The position numbers and the translations under genes are program-made. This document shows, in pieces, positions 16,836 to 24,377 of a DNA stretch of 34,014 bases. Origin of the DNA: Betaproteobacteria bacterium (GTDB lineage: Bacteria; Pseudomonadota; Gammaproteobacteria; Burkholderiales; Burkholderiaceae_C). The stretch lies in the NCBI GenBank assembly GCA_009923315.1, contig RFTU01000019.1, positions 1 to 34,014 of the forward strand. Direction: 5' to 3'. Below the pieces are notes generated by a model, which made no database searches, had not been told where the DNA came from, and saw only the letters and a list, made by a program, of their open reading frames with translations. Numbering within the stretch: position 1 is the first letter of the stretch; each line of letters begins with the position of its first letter.

Positions 16836-18136
16836 AGCGACTCCCGACGCTTGATTTCCTTTTCGATTTCTTCCTGCGTCTGGTCCCACTGCTGCTTGAA
16901 GGCGCGCCGAGCGAACTCAAACAACAAGATACCCAACACCATGGTGAAGGCAGCGCCGAACCAGGCATCCAGCCCCGTGGCGTCCAGCGTAGCCCCCAGG
17001 AAGCGCACCTCAGGTCCCATGGCCGCATTCATCTGAAGGTGATAGGTCATTTCAACCATGGCCGCGCCCCCGGCCAGAACCGTCAAGCCCGTGCCGGCCA
17101 AGGCCAGGTACGAGGTCCACAGCCGGCGCAACTTGCCAAAAGCCGCCACCCGCAGGTTCATCATGATGAGGCTGGCGAAGCCACCAGGCGCATACATCAC
17201 CATGAACAGAAACACCAAACCCAGATACAACAGCCACGCCTTGGTGAGCTCGGACAGCAGAACCAGGGCAATCACCAAGAGGATGGCACCGATGATGGGC
17301 CCGAAGAAGAAGGTGGCGCCGCCCAGGAACACAAAGAGCAAGTAGGCGCCAGAGCGATGGGCCCCCACCACTTCCCCCGTGACCAACTCGAAGTTGATGG
17401 CGGCCAAGCCGCCGGCAATACCGGCAAAGAAGCCCGAGGCCATGAAGGCCAAGAAGCGCACGATCTGCGTGTTGTAGCCCACAAACTCCACGCGCTCAGG
17501 GTTGTCGCGCACCGCATTCAGCATCCGCCCCAGCGGGGTGCGCGTGAAGGCGAACATGGCCGCGGTGGTGATGAAGCAATAGACCGCGATCAGATAGTAG
17601 ACCTCGATCTGTGGCCCAAATGTGATGCCCAGAAAGGGCTCACCGACGACCCGATTGCCGGAGATGCCGCCTTCGCCACCAAAGAATTCGGGCAGCATCA
17701 GCGACATCGACCACACGAGTTCACCCACGCCCAAGGTGATCATGGCAAAGGTGGTCCCGGACTTCTTGGTGGTCACATAACCGAGAACGCAGGCGAAAAA
17801 CAGTCCAGCCAAACCACCCACCAGGGGCACCAGGCTCACCGGAATGGCGAGTTTGCCCGCAGACACCAGGTTCAGCGTGTGGATGGCCAGAAACGACCCC
17901 AGGCCACTGTAGACGGCGTGGCCGAAGCTGAGCATGCCACCCTGGCCAAGAATCATGTTGTAGGCCAGGCAGGCGATGATGGCGATACCCATCTGGGACA
18001 GCATGGTGAGCGCAAAACCACTGGTCCACCACTTGGGGGCCAGGATCAGCACCAGGGCGAACAGGCCCCAGACCACCCAGCGACCCACATTCAAGGGTTT
18101 GAAGTGGTAGGCAGGACGGGAAATATCGATGGTCAT
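16832..18136 (-). CDS. livM: Liv-type ABC transporter permease LivM
   Basis: A 434-aa inner-membrane permease. The conserved LivM core covers about residues 20-330: YNMILGQGGMLSFGHAVYSG, SGTTFAMITLGVGEL, and the ATPase-coupling loop TPLGRMLNAVRDNPERVEFVGYN. The protein then continues for about 100 residues. This tail has a cytoplasmic stretch, two further hydrophobic segments (about 340-360 and 395-415) and a charged Glu/Lys/Arg tail. Many LivM proteins end soon after the core, so this extension is notable; I believe related Burkholderiales share it, but this needs checking. It lies 18 nt after livH and overlaps livG by 4 nt. It forms the pore with LivH. Confidence 0.94.
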   Translation of the reverse strand: MTIDISRPAYHFKPLNVGRWVVWGLFALVLILAPKWWTSGFALTMLSQMGIAIIACLAYNMILGQGGMLSFGHAVYSGLGSFLAIHTLNLVSAGKLAIPVSLVPLVGGLAGLFFACVLGYVTTKKSGTTFAMITLGVGELVWSMSLMLPEFFGGEGGISGNRVVGEPFLGITFGPQIEVYYLIAVYCFITTAAMFAFTRTPLGRMLNAVRDNPERVEFVGYNTQIVRFLAFMASGFFAGIAGGLAAINFELVTGEVVGAHRSGAYLLFVFLGGATFFFGPIIGAILLVIALVLLSELTKAWLLYLGLVFLFMVMYAPGGFASLIMMNLRVAAFGKLRRLWTSYLALAGTGLTVLAGGAAMVEMTYHLQMNAAMGPEVRFLGATLDATGLDAWFGAAFTMVLGILLFEFARRAFKQQWDQTQEEIEKEIKRRESL

Positions 18137-18154
18137 GACGTGTGGGCCCCGCGG

Positions 18155-19186
18155 TCAGTCTTCACGGGTACCCAGCAGGCCCTTGGGCCTGAAGATGAGA
18201 ATCAGCACGAGCAGCAGGTAGGGCAAGATCGGCGCAGCCTGTGCCAAGGTGATCTTGAGGAAGGGATAGCCGAAGGTTTGGGGCGTCACCGCCCAACCGA
18301 CAGACCGGGCCGCATCGGCCAGCGACTTGTCCACCGTCAGTGGCAGGGTCTGCAGCAGACCAATGACCAGCGAGCCCACAAAAGCCCCAGCCAGCGAGCC
18401 CATCCCGCCGACCACCACCACCACGAACACGATGGAGCCGACGATGGCTGCCATGGAGGGCTCGGTGATGAAGGTCATGCCGCCGATCACACCGGCCAAG
18501 CCCGCCAGGGCACAACCGCTGCCAAACACCAGCATGAGGACCCGCGGTACGTTGTGGCCCAAGGCCTCCACCATCTCGGGATGGGTGAGCGCGGCCTGGA
18601 TCACCAGACCGATGCGGGTGCGGGTCAACAGCAGCCACAGGAACACCAGCATGATCACTGCCACGGCCATGATGAAGAAGCGAGCGGCCGGAAAAGTGGA
18701 ACAGGCCATCGTCACCGCGTCGGTGCCCGTACACAGCTCCTTGGGGGCCGCGCCCAGCATGAAACCGAGCCCGGTTTCGCTGGACTGCATCACGGTGAAG
18801 GCCGAACCCTGAAGGATCTCCGGTGGCGAGAAGGGCACATTGGATAGCCCCCACACCAACTTGACCACCTCGAGCACCACATAGGACAAGCCGAAGGTCA
18901 CCAGCAGTTCCGGCACATGCCCGAACTTGTGGACCTTGCGAAGGGCGTAGCGCTCGAATAAGGCACCCATGACACCCACCAACAGCGGCGCCACCAGGAA
19001 GGCCGGCCAAAAACCAACCGCCTGCGACATCGAGTAGGCCAAATACGCGCCCACCATGTAGAAACTGGTGTGCGCGAAGTTGAGCACGCCCATCATGCTG
19101 AAGATGAGCGTCAGGCCCGAGCTGAGCATGAACAGCAGCAAGCCAGCGCTGATGCCGTTGAGAATGTTGATGAAGACTTGGTCCAC
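18155..19186 (-). CDS. livH: Liv-type ABC transporter permease LivH
   Basis: A polytopic inner-membrane permease, 343 aa from the start chosen here. LivH landmarks: LNGISAGLLLFMLSSGLTL, MMGVLNFAHTSFYMVGAY, the EAA-like coupling region MVEALGHNVPRVLML, and VVVVVGGMGSLAGAFVGS. A loop with three cysteines (about residues 150-165) lies mid-protein. The frame is open from ATG 19225, but that ATG immediately follows the T-run of a strong hairpin and has no usable ribosome site. GTG 19186 gives the usual short N-terminus (MDQVFINILNG) with AGGA 11 nt upstream, so I prefer it, with moderate certainty. The alternative end would be 19225 (356 aa). Confidence 0.9.
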   Translation of the reverse strand: MDQVFINILNGISAGLLLFMLSSGLTLIFSMMGVLNFAHTSFYMVGAYLAYSMSQAVGFWPAFLVAPLLVGVMGALFERYALRKVHKFGHVPELLVTFGLSYVVLEVVKLVWGLSNVPFSPPEILQGSAFTVMQSSETGLGFMLGAAPKELCTGTDAVTMACSTFPAARFFIMAVAVIMLVFLWLLLTRTRIGLVIQAALTHPEMVEALGHNVPRVLMLVFGSGCALAGLAGVIGGMTFITEPSMAAIVGSIVFVVVVVGGMGSLAGAFVGSLVIGLLQTLPLTVDKSLADAARSVGWAVTPQTFGYPFLKITLAQAAPILPYLLLVLILIFRPKGLLGTRED

Positions 19187-19226
19187 TTGCCGCGAAATCC
19201 TGGGGGGCGCCCGTGGGACATTCATG

Positions 19227-19260
19227 AAAAGGGCCCTGCAGACTTTCGCCTGTAGGGCCC
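19227..19260 (-). terminator. Hairpin with T-run between livK and livH (attenuator-like)
   Basis: Arms 19231-19241 and 19250-19260 (GGGCCCTGCAG and CTGTAGGGCCC) pair over 11 positions with one G-T. The loop is 8 nt and TTTT (19230-19227) follows on the minus strand. It begins 19 nt after the livK stop. Such a partial terminator between a binding-protein gene and its permease genes would give more binding protein than membrane components and protect the livK mRNA 3' end, as in several ABC operons. Confidence 0.65.
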
Positions 19261-19279
19261 GCAGGTCACTTCAAGCGGA

Positions 19280-20494
19280 TTACGTGCTGGCCACATAAGG
19301 CTCATAGGTTCTGATGGTGCGGAAGTTGTAGCCCGTGTTTTCCACGCTGTAGTCGTTGGGCTTGGCACCGGCCTTCTCCCAGCGGGCGATGAACACATGC
19401 TGCTGGAGTTGATGGTCCGTCTTGCGCATCTGGATTTCGCCGGCCAGACCTTTGGCCTCCAACCCTTCCAGGGCGAAGGCCACCTTCAGCGGGTCGGTGC
19501 TCTTGGCCTTGGCCATGGCCGCCGTCAGCAGTTGATAAGCGCTGAATATCTGCGCGGTGTAGAAGTCATCATTGAACTTGGCCTTGTAGGCATCCATGAT
19601 CTTGCGAGCCTCAGGAGACTCGTAAGCCATCACGCCCACCTGGTAGACGCGACCTTCAGCCTTGGGCCCCAGAGCCGTGGGCGTGCCGCTGACCCCTGCG
19701 TAGTAGGTGTAGAACTTGGCTTCCAGGCCTGCATCGTTGGCGGCCTTGACCAGCAGCGTGAGGTCTGAGGACCAGTTGCCGGTCACGATGGTGTCGGCGC
19801 CCGAGGCCTTGATCTTGGCGATGTAGGGGGCGAAGTCACGGGTCTGGGCCAACGGCGTGAGGTCTTCACCCACGATCTGCACATCCGGACGCTTGCGGGC
19901 CAGGTTCTCCTTCGCGTACTTCACCACCTGATGGCCGTGCGCGTAGTTCTGGTTGATCAGGTAGACCTTCTTGATGTCCTTCTGGTCTTTCATGAAGGTG
20001 GTCAGCGCTTCCATCTTCATGGAGGTGTCGGCGTCCAGTCGGAAGTGCCAGAAATTGCACTTCTCATTGGTCAGCGCGGGGTCGACCGCCGCGTAGTTCA
20101 GGAACAACACCTCCTTGCCGGGATTGCGCTCGTTGTAGCGTGCCAGGAAGTCGATGATGGCCGTGGCCGGACCGGTGCCGGTGCCTTGCGCAACGTAGCG
20201 CACACCCCGGTCGATGGCGGCCTGCAACACGCTGACGGTCTCCTGCGGGCTGAGCTTGTTGTCAAAGGGCAGGATCTCGAACTTGACCCCAGCAGGATTG
20301 CCCTTGCTGAATTGCTCGGCCAGGAACTGGAAGCCCTGGAGTTGGTTCTTGCCCGTGGCAGCGGTCAGCCCGGTCAGCGCATCGATCCATGCGATCTTGA
20401 CGGTCTCTCCCTTTTGGGCATGGGCCACGCCGGCACCCAAAGCCATACCGGCGGCCATCGACGCGGCCAAAATCGTGCGAGTGAATCGGGTCAT
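19280..20494 (-). CDS. Liv-type ABC transporter substrate-binding protein
   Basis: A 404-aa periplasmic binding protein of the type I fold (Peripla_BP_6). A Sec signal peptide is clear: MTRFTRT, a hydrophobic core of small residues, and cleavage after AHA (about residue 26). The mature start GETVKIAWIDALTGLTAATG replaces the usual LIVBP ligand-site opening. GTGTGPATAIIDF and LINQNYAHGHQVVKYAKE line the cleft. I choose ATG 20494 because AAGGAG lies 9 nt upstream; the ATG at 20512 precedes that site. The ligand is unknown. The neighbouring beta-oxidation enzymes suggest a carboxylic or aromatic acid as much as an amino acid; that is inference. It is the first gene of the importer operon. Confidence 0.94.
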   Translation of the reverse strand: MTRFTRTILAASMAAGMALGAGVAHAQKGETVKIAWIDALTGLTAATGKNQLQGFQFLAEQFSKGNPAGVKFEILPFDNKLSPQETVSVLQAAIDRGVRYVAQGTGTGPATAIIDFLARYNERNPGKEVLFLNYAAVDPALTNEKCNFWHFRLDADTSMKMEALTTFMKDQKDIKKVYLINQNYAHGHQVVKYAKENLARKRPDVQIVGEDLTPLAQTRDFAPYIAKIKASGADTIVTGNWSSDLTLLVKAANDAGLEAKFYTYYAGVSGTPTALGPKAEGRVYQVGVMAYESPEARKIMDAYKAKFNDDFYTAQIFSAYQLLTAAMAKAKSTDPLKVAFALEGLEAKGLAGEIQMRKTDHQLQQHVFIARWEKAGAKPNDYSVENTGYNFRTIRTYEPYVAST

Positions 20495-20738
20495 CTCAGG
20501 GTTCTCCTTCATGCAAACTGCGGGAACGGTGAAGTTGTGGGGCCGAAAGGTACCGGAACACGGGGGCCGTCCGACTCAGGGCATACCCCGAAATCCGGCC
20601 AAGACCCCCGGCGGTATCGGGGCTTTGCGCCGCTCGTCCCTACACTTCGTCCCACCACCGTCAGAGTGCCGCGCTGCGCTTGAGTTCCCTGGCAGCCACC
20701 CCACCGCGTTGGAAACCTCCTGACCGCCCAGCACGCCC
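20495..20738. promoter_or_regulatory. Divergent intergenic region, livK-like gene / msrB
   Basis: This 244-bp gap separates the minus-strand importer operon from the plus-strand msrB operon, so promoters for both are expected. I see no textbook -35/-10 pair in either direction. On the minus strand GGGGTATGCCC at about 20576-20586 has imperfect GGG/CCC symmetry, and CCCCG/CGGGG arms lie at about 20606-20622. Either could be an operator, but support is weak. No ORF or RNA is recognisable here. Confidence 0.3.
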
Positions 20739-21230
20739 ATGCCCCATTCCACCGACGACCCCCGCTATCCGGTACGCAAGCCCGACGCCCAATGGCGCGA
20801 TGAATTGGGTGAGATCGAGTACCGCGTCACCCGCCAAGCGGCCACCGAGCGCGCCTTCTCCGGCCGCTTCTGGGACCACTGGGAAGGTGGTCACTATGAC
20901 TGCGTGTGCTGCGGGACACGCCTGTTCCTGTCGAAAACCAAGTTCGATGCCGGTTGTGGATGGCCCAGCTATTGGGAGCCGGTGAGCGACGAGGTCATCG
21001 AAGCCTTGCCCGACCACAGCCACGGGATGGTTCGGGTAGAGGTTCGGTGCCGCCGGTGTGGTGCGCATTTGGGACATGTGTTTGAGGACGGTCCGCAGCC
21101 CACCGGCTTGCGTTATTGCATCAATTCGGCTTCTCTGTCGTTCACATCCGCCGCGAGTGCAGCAGACCAGGCCGGCGCCGGTGGAGCCCATCGCAAGCCA
21201 TTGGAGCCCGAAGCGGGAGATCAGCCGTGA
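20739..21230 (+). CDS. msrB: Peptide-methionine (R)-S-oxide reductase MsrB
   Basis: Repairs methionine-R-sulfoxide in proteins using thioredoxin. It is 163 aa; the family core is about 130. The start is [10 protein letters not shown]. Zinc ligands are two CxxC pairs, C55/C58 (CVCC) and C104/C107 (CRRC). GCGWPS supplies a possible resolving cysteine C73. [16 protein letters not shown] places the catalytic cysteine at C127, followed by INSASL. The final 30 residues are an Ala/Gly/Pro-rich tail beyond the family core. No strong ribosome site is seen before ATG 20739. The stop overlaps the GTG of yciB (GTGA). It begins a four-gene overlapping operon. Confidence 0.96.
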   Translation: MPHSTDDPRYPVRKPDAQWRDELGEIEYRVTRQAATERAFSGRFWDHWEGGHYDCVCCGTRLFLSKTKFDAGCGWPSYWEPVSDEVIEALPDHSHGMVRVEVRCRRCGAHLGHVFEDGPQPTGLRYCINSASLSFTSAASAADQAGAGGAHRKPLEPEAGDQP

Positions 21231-21859
21231 AGTTGCTGTTCGACTTCTTGCCGGTCATCCTGTTCTTCGTGGCCTTCAAATGGTCCGAAGGCCACCCCGA
21301 TCTGGCCGCGGCCTGGGCATCGGAGCACCTTGGCTTTGTGGTCAGTGGCGGCGTGGTCACGCCGGACGTGGCCCCTGTGCTCTTGGCCACGCTCGTGGTG
21401 ATGGTGGCCACGGGTGGTCAGGTGGCCTTGCTGATGGCGCGTGGCCGCAAGGTGGACCCGATCCTGTGGGTCAGCTTGACGCTGGTGGTGGTGCTGGGAG
21501 CGGCCACCGTGTGGTTTCACAGCGAGACCTTCATCAAGTGGAAGCCCACCGTCCTGTACTGGGCCATGGGAGGGGCTTTGGCCGTAGGCCAGTTGATCTG
21601 CAAGCGCAACCTGCTGCGCAGCCTACTGGGCGCCCAGATGAAACTGCCCGATGCCGTCTGGGGGCGACTGAATTGGGCCTGGGCGGTCTTCTTCGGCGCG
21701 ATGGGGGGATTGAATCTGTGGGTGGCCCACCGGTTTGAAACCGCCACCTGGGTCAATTTCAAGCTCTTCGGCGGCATGGGGCTGCTCCTGGCATTTTCAG
21801 TGGCTCAGGCCATCTGGGTGTCTCGCCATCTCGTGGATGAGTCGGAGGCCTCTTCATGA
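21227..21859 (+). CDS. yciB: Septation protein A / inner membrane protein YciB (IspZ family)
   Basis: A 210-aa polytopic inner-membrane protein. It opens with [17 protein letters not shown], the hallmark start of YciB. About five hydrophobic segments follow, with the conserved [14 protein letters not shown] and [10 protein letters not shown] and a late [12 protein letters not shown]. YciB/IspZ is linked to cell division and envelope synthesis in enterobacteria and Shigella. The GTG at 21227 is chosen because it overlaps the msrB TGA, has GGGAG 7 nt upstream and gives the conserved N-terminus. The frame's earlier ATG lies inside msrB. It runs slightly longer than the E. coli protein because of the segment at about residues 30-60. 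Confidence 0.94.
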   Translation: MKLLFDFLPVILFFVAFKWSEGHPDLAAAWASEHLGFVVSGGVVTPDVAPVLLATLVVMVATGGQVALLMARGRKVDPILWVSLTLVVVLGAATVWFHSETFIKWKPTVLYWAMGGALAVGQLICKRNLLRSLLGAQMKLPDAVWGRLNWAWAVFFGAMGGLNLWVAHRFETATWVNFKLFGGMGLLLAFSVAQAIWVSRHLVDESEASS

Positions 21860-22164
21860 TTCCTGCACCCACACCGGGGCCGCGAGCCGGGCGCGAGGCC
21901 ATCGCCCAGGCGCTTCAGGCAGCCCTACAGCCGATTGAACTCGAAGTGGTGGATGACAGCCATCTGCATGCAGGCCACGCGGGTGCTCGCGAAGGAGGAC
22001 ATTACACGGTGAGAATCCTCAGCGAACGCTTTGAGGGAATGAGCCGGGTGGCACGACACCGCCTTGTGTATGATGCTTTGCAGGGCCTGATCCACTCGGG
22101 CATTCATGCCCTGGCCATACAGGCCCGAAGCCCTCACGACCGATCCTCCCCCCTCCCCCCATGA
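21856..22164 (+). CDS. BolA family protein
   Basis: A 102-aa protein with the BolA fold. The key central part is VVDDSHLHAGHAG followed by HYTVRILSERFEGMSRVARHRLVYDAL, where the helix-turn-helix-like arm and the conserved His used for [2Fe-2S] sharing with monothiol glutaredoxins lie. BolA proteins act in iron-sulfur trafficking and stress morphology. ATG 21856 overlaps the yciB stop (ATGA). In many proteobacteria bolA neighbours yciB, msrB and a parvulin gene, which supports the call. The last 10 residues are low-complexity Ser/Pro because the frame runs into the next gene's leader. Confidence 0.94.
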   Translation: MIPAPTPGPRAGREAIAQALQAALQPIELEVVDDSHLHAGHAGAREGGHYTVRILSERFEGMSRVARHRLVYDALQGLIHSGIHALAIQARSPHDRSSPLPP

Positions 22165-22946
22165 ACAAGAAGCTCCTGATGTTGGCGGCTGCAGCCGCCT
22201 TTCCGATTCTGGCCGTGGCCCAGAACGTGGCCATGGTCAACGGCAAGCCTGTGCCCAAGTCGCGCATGGACACCCTCATGCAACAGGCCAGTCGAAGCGG
22301 TCAGCCGGTCACCCCTGAACTGGAAGCCCGCGTGCGAGAAGAAGTCGTGCTCCGCGAAATCTTCGCGCAGGAGGCGGAGCGCCGCGGGATAGCGGCCACG
22401 CCCGACTATCGCGCCCAGATGGAACTGCTGAGGCAGACCCTGCTGATCCGCGAACTGTTCGCCGACTGGCAGCGAAAGAATTCGCCCACGGATGCCGAGA
22501 TCAAGGCTGAGTACGACAAGTTCAAGGCTCAGGCCCAGGGCACCGAGTACCGCGCCCGCCACATCCTGGTGGAAAAGGAGGATGAGGCCAAATCCTTGGC
22601 GGCGCAGCTCAAGGGCGGTGCCAGCTTCGACGATTTGGCCAAGAAACACTCCAAAGACCCAGGCTCCGCTCAGCGCGGCGGCGATCTGGACTATGCCCGC
22701 CCGGAGTCCTATGTTCCTGAGTTCGGCCAGGCCATGGCCAAGCTCAAGAAGGGCGAGACCAGTGAACCGGTGCGTTCGCAGTTTGGATGGCACCTCATCC
22801 GGCTGGAAGACACCCGCGAGGCTCAGTTCCCGGCGCTGGAAGAGGTTCGAGACCGGATCGCCCAGCAGATGGTGCAGAACAAGCTGCAGTCCTACCAGCA
22901 GGGCCTACGGGACAAGGCCAAAACGGACTTCAAGTTTTCTCAGTAA
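22161..22946 (+). CDS. Parvulin-type peptidyl-prolyl cis-trans isomerase, periplasmic
   Basis: A 261-aa secreted foldase. The signal peptide MNKKLLMLAAAAAFPILAVA is cleaved before QNVAMVNGK. A SurA-N-like helical region follows (about 30-125), then one parvulin domain at about 130-225: RARHILVEKEDEA, GASFDDLAKKHSKDPGS, GGDLDYA and QFGWHLIRLED. It probably assists outer-membrane or periplasmic protein folding, like PpiC/PrsA-type proteins. The ATG overlaps the bolA stop (ATGA). The bases upstream are a C-rich tract with no Shine-Dalgarno, so translation probably depends on coupling to bolA. Its 3' end overlaps the convergent ABC ATPase gene by 17 bp. Confidence 0.95.
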   Translation: MNKKLLMLAAAAAFPILAVAQNVAMVNGKPVPKSRMDTLMQQASRSGQPVTPELEARVREEVVLREIFAQEAERRGIAATPDYRAQMELLRQTLLIRELFADWQRKNSPTDAEIKAEYDKFKAQAQGTEYRARHILVEKEDEAKSLAAQLKGGASFDDLAKKHSKDPGSAQRGGDLDYARPESYVPEFGQAMAKLKKGETSEPVRSQFGWHLIRLEDTREAQFPALEEVRDRIAQQMVQNKLQSYQQGLRDKAKTDFKFSQ

Positions 22947-23607
22947 GCCTTCCGGCATCGATCACCAGGCGGCGGTCGCACCGCGCTGCAATGGCCGGGT
23001 CGTGCGTGACCATCACGAGGGTCGTGCCCTCATCGCGGTTCATGCGAAAAATCAGCTCCATGATGCGTTCACCCGTGGCGTGGTCCAGGCTGCCGGTGGG
23101 CTCATCGGCCAGCAGCAGCGCCGGACGGACCACGAAGGCGCGGGCCAGGGCCACACGCTGCTGCTCGCCGCCTGACAGCACCTTGGGGTAGTGCCCCACC
23201 CGGCTGGACAAGCCCACCCGGTCGAGCATCTCCAGGGCCTGCACGCGCGGTTTGGGGTGCCCCATCAGCTCCAAGGGCAGCATGACGTTTTCCAGCGCAC
23301 TCAAGTGCCCCAACAACTGGAAGCTCTGAAACACGAAGCCCATGCGGCGAGCGCGAACATCGGCACGCTGGTCCTCGTCAAGGTCGAACAGGCTCTGACC
23401 TTCGAACAGCACACGACCGCTGCTGGGCGTATCCAACCCCGCAAGAATCGTCAACAGCGTGCTCTTGCCCGAGCCGGATGCCCCCACGATGGCCACGGTT
23501 TGCTTGGGAAGCAGCACGAAGCCCACATCATCGAGAATGGTGAGTTCACCGTCGGCATCCCGCACGCGTTTGCACACGCGCTCCACCACCATCAGGGCAT
23601 CTGTCAT
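22930..23607 (-). CDS. ABC transporter ATP-binding protein, YbbA/LolD type
   Basis: A 225-aa ATPase of the MacB/LolD family. Walker A GASGSGKST, Q-loop FVFQSFQLL, signature LSGGEQQR, Walker B LLLADEPTGSLD and H-loop MVTHD are all intact. In E. coli the ybbA gene stands divergent to tesA, exactly as here, so YbbA is the likely counterpart. The usual partner permease (YbbP/FtsX-like) is absent on both sides, so its membrane partner must be elsewhere, or it works alone. I start at ATG 23607 (MTDALMVVERV), which shares bases with the tesA start. An open extension upstream lies in tesA and is not conserved. No strong ribosome site is seen. Confidence 0.92.
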   Translation of the reverse strand: MTDALMVVERVCKRVRDADGELTILDDVGFVLLPKQTVAIVGASGSGKSTLLTILAGLDTPSSGRVLFEGQSLFDLDEDQRADVRARRMGFVFQSFQLLGHLSALENVMLPLELMGHPKPRVQALEMLDRVGLSSRVGHYPKVLSGGEQQRVALARAFVVRPALLLADEPTGSLDHATGERIMELIFRMNRDEGTTLVMVTHDPAIAARCDRRLVIDAGRLTEKT

Positions 23608-24286
23608 GTCTGGCCGTTTGATTGCAGCCGAATCGTTCAGCCGCCGCACTTGGATGCGTCACTGTAGCCTGATCCTCGCAGGATGGTCGGGGTCGGGGCT
23701 TGCCGCCTCAGGTGCGGTGATCCTGGTGGTGGGCGACAGCCTGTCCGCCGAGTACGGCATCGCGCGTGGCAGCGGATGGGTGGCGTTGCTGCAGCAACGA
23801 ATGGACCAGGAGCGGCGCGGCGTGCAGGTGGTCAATGCGAGCATCAGCGGCGACACCACGGCCGGTGGTCGGTCTCGCCTGAACGCCCTGTTGCAACAAC
23901 ACAAGCCCACGCACGTGATCATCGAATTGGGCGCCAACGATGCCCTGCGCGGCTTGCCAATCACCAGTACGCGCGAGAACCTCACCGCCATGACCCGTGC
24001 GGCTCAGGCAACGGGTGCCCACGTGCTGCTGGTGGGCATGCAGGTGCCTCCAAACTACGGTAAGGCGTACACGGAGTCCTTTGCGGGGGTTTTTGTCGAG
24101 GTGACGCAAGCCACCAAGGCCGCGCTCGTGCCGTTCCTGCTCAAGGGCGTCGCCGACAGCCCCCGCGCGGATGAGCTCTTTCAAACGGACCGCATCCACC
24201 CTAAGGAGGCGGCGCATCCCATCATGCTCGACAACGTCTGGCCCATCCTTGTGCGCTTGCTGCCCAGGACAGCGCCAGCGCGCTGA
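23606..24286 (+). CDS. tesA: Arylesterase / acyl-CoA thioesterase I, SGNH hydrolase
   Basis: A periplasmic SGNH hydrolase related to TesA, acting on acyl esters and acyl-CoA. Block I GDSLS gives nucleophile S45, block III is GANDALRG, and block V DRIHP gives D195 and H198. The Gly of block II lies in NASISGDTT. It is 226 aa from ATG 23606, which has AGGG 8 nt upstream. The N-terminal SRRTWMRH followed by a modest hydrophobic stretch resembles a twin-arginine type signal, which supports this longer start. The alternative is ATG 23654, with no ribosome site. The start overlaps that of the divergent ATPase gene (CATG). The next gene is convergent. Confidence 0.92.
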   Translation: MSGRLIAAESFSRRTWMRHCSLILAGWSGSGLAASGAVILVVGDSLSAEYGIARGSGWVALLQQRMDQERRGVQVVNASISGDTTAGGRSRLNALLQQHKPTHVIIELGANDALRGLPITSTRENLTAMTRAAQATGAHVLLVGMQVPPNYGKAYTESFAGVFVEVTQATKAALVPFLLKGVADSPRADELFQTDRIHPKEAAHPIMLDNVWPILVRLLPRTAPAR

Positions 24287-24340
24287 GCAACCGATCCCCC
24301 GGGGCACCCAGGGGTGGAAGGGCCGTTCGATCCAAGGGCC

Positions 24341-24377
24341 CACTCAGGCGCACTCAGGCCCACTCAGGCCCACTCAC
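24341..24377. repeat. Short tandem repeat, 10-bp unit
   Basis: Three full units (CACTCAGGCG, CACTCAGGCC, CACTCAGGCC) and a partial fourth (CACTCAC) run head to tail between tesA and the convergent DUF6600 gene. The stop codon of the DUF6600 gene (24376-24374) falls inside the last unit, so slippage here could alter its C-terminus. The remaining bases 24287-24340 show no terminator with a T-run. Confidence 0.8.

Noticed and set aside
17039-18847. Long plus-strand open frame (602 codons) antisense to livM and livH
   Set aside because: Its product is Gln/His/Gly-rich low-complexity sequence with no recognisable domain, and the opposite strand encodes clear permeases. It is a GC-bias shadow frame.
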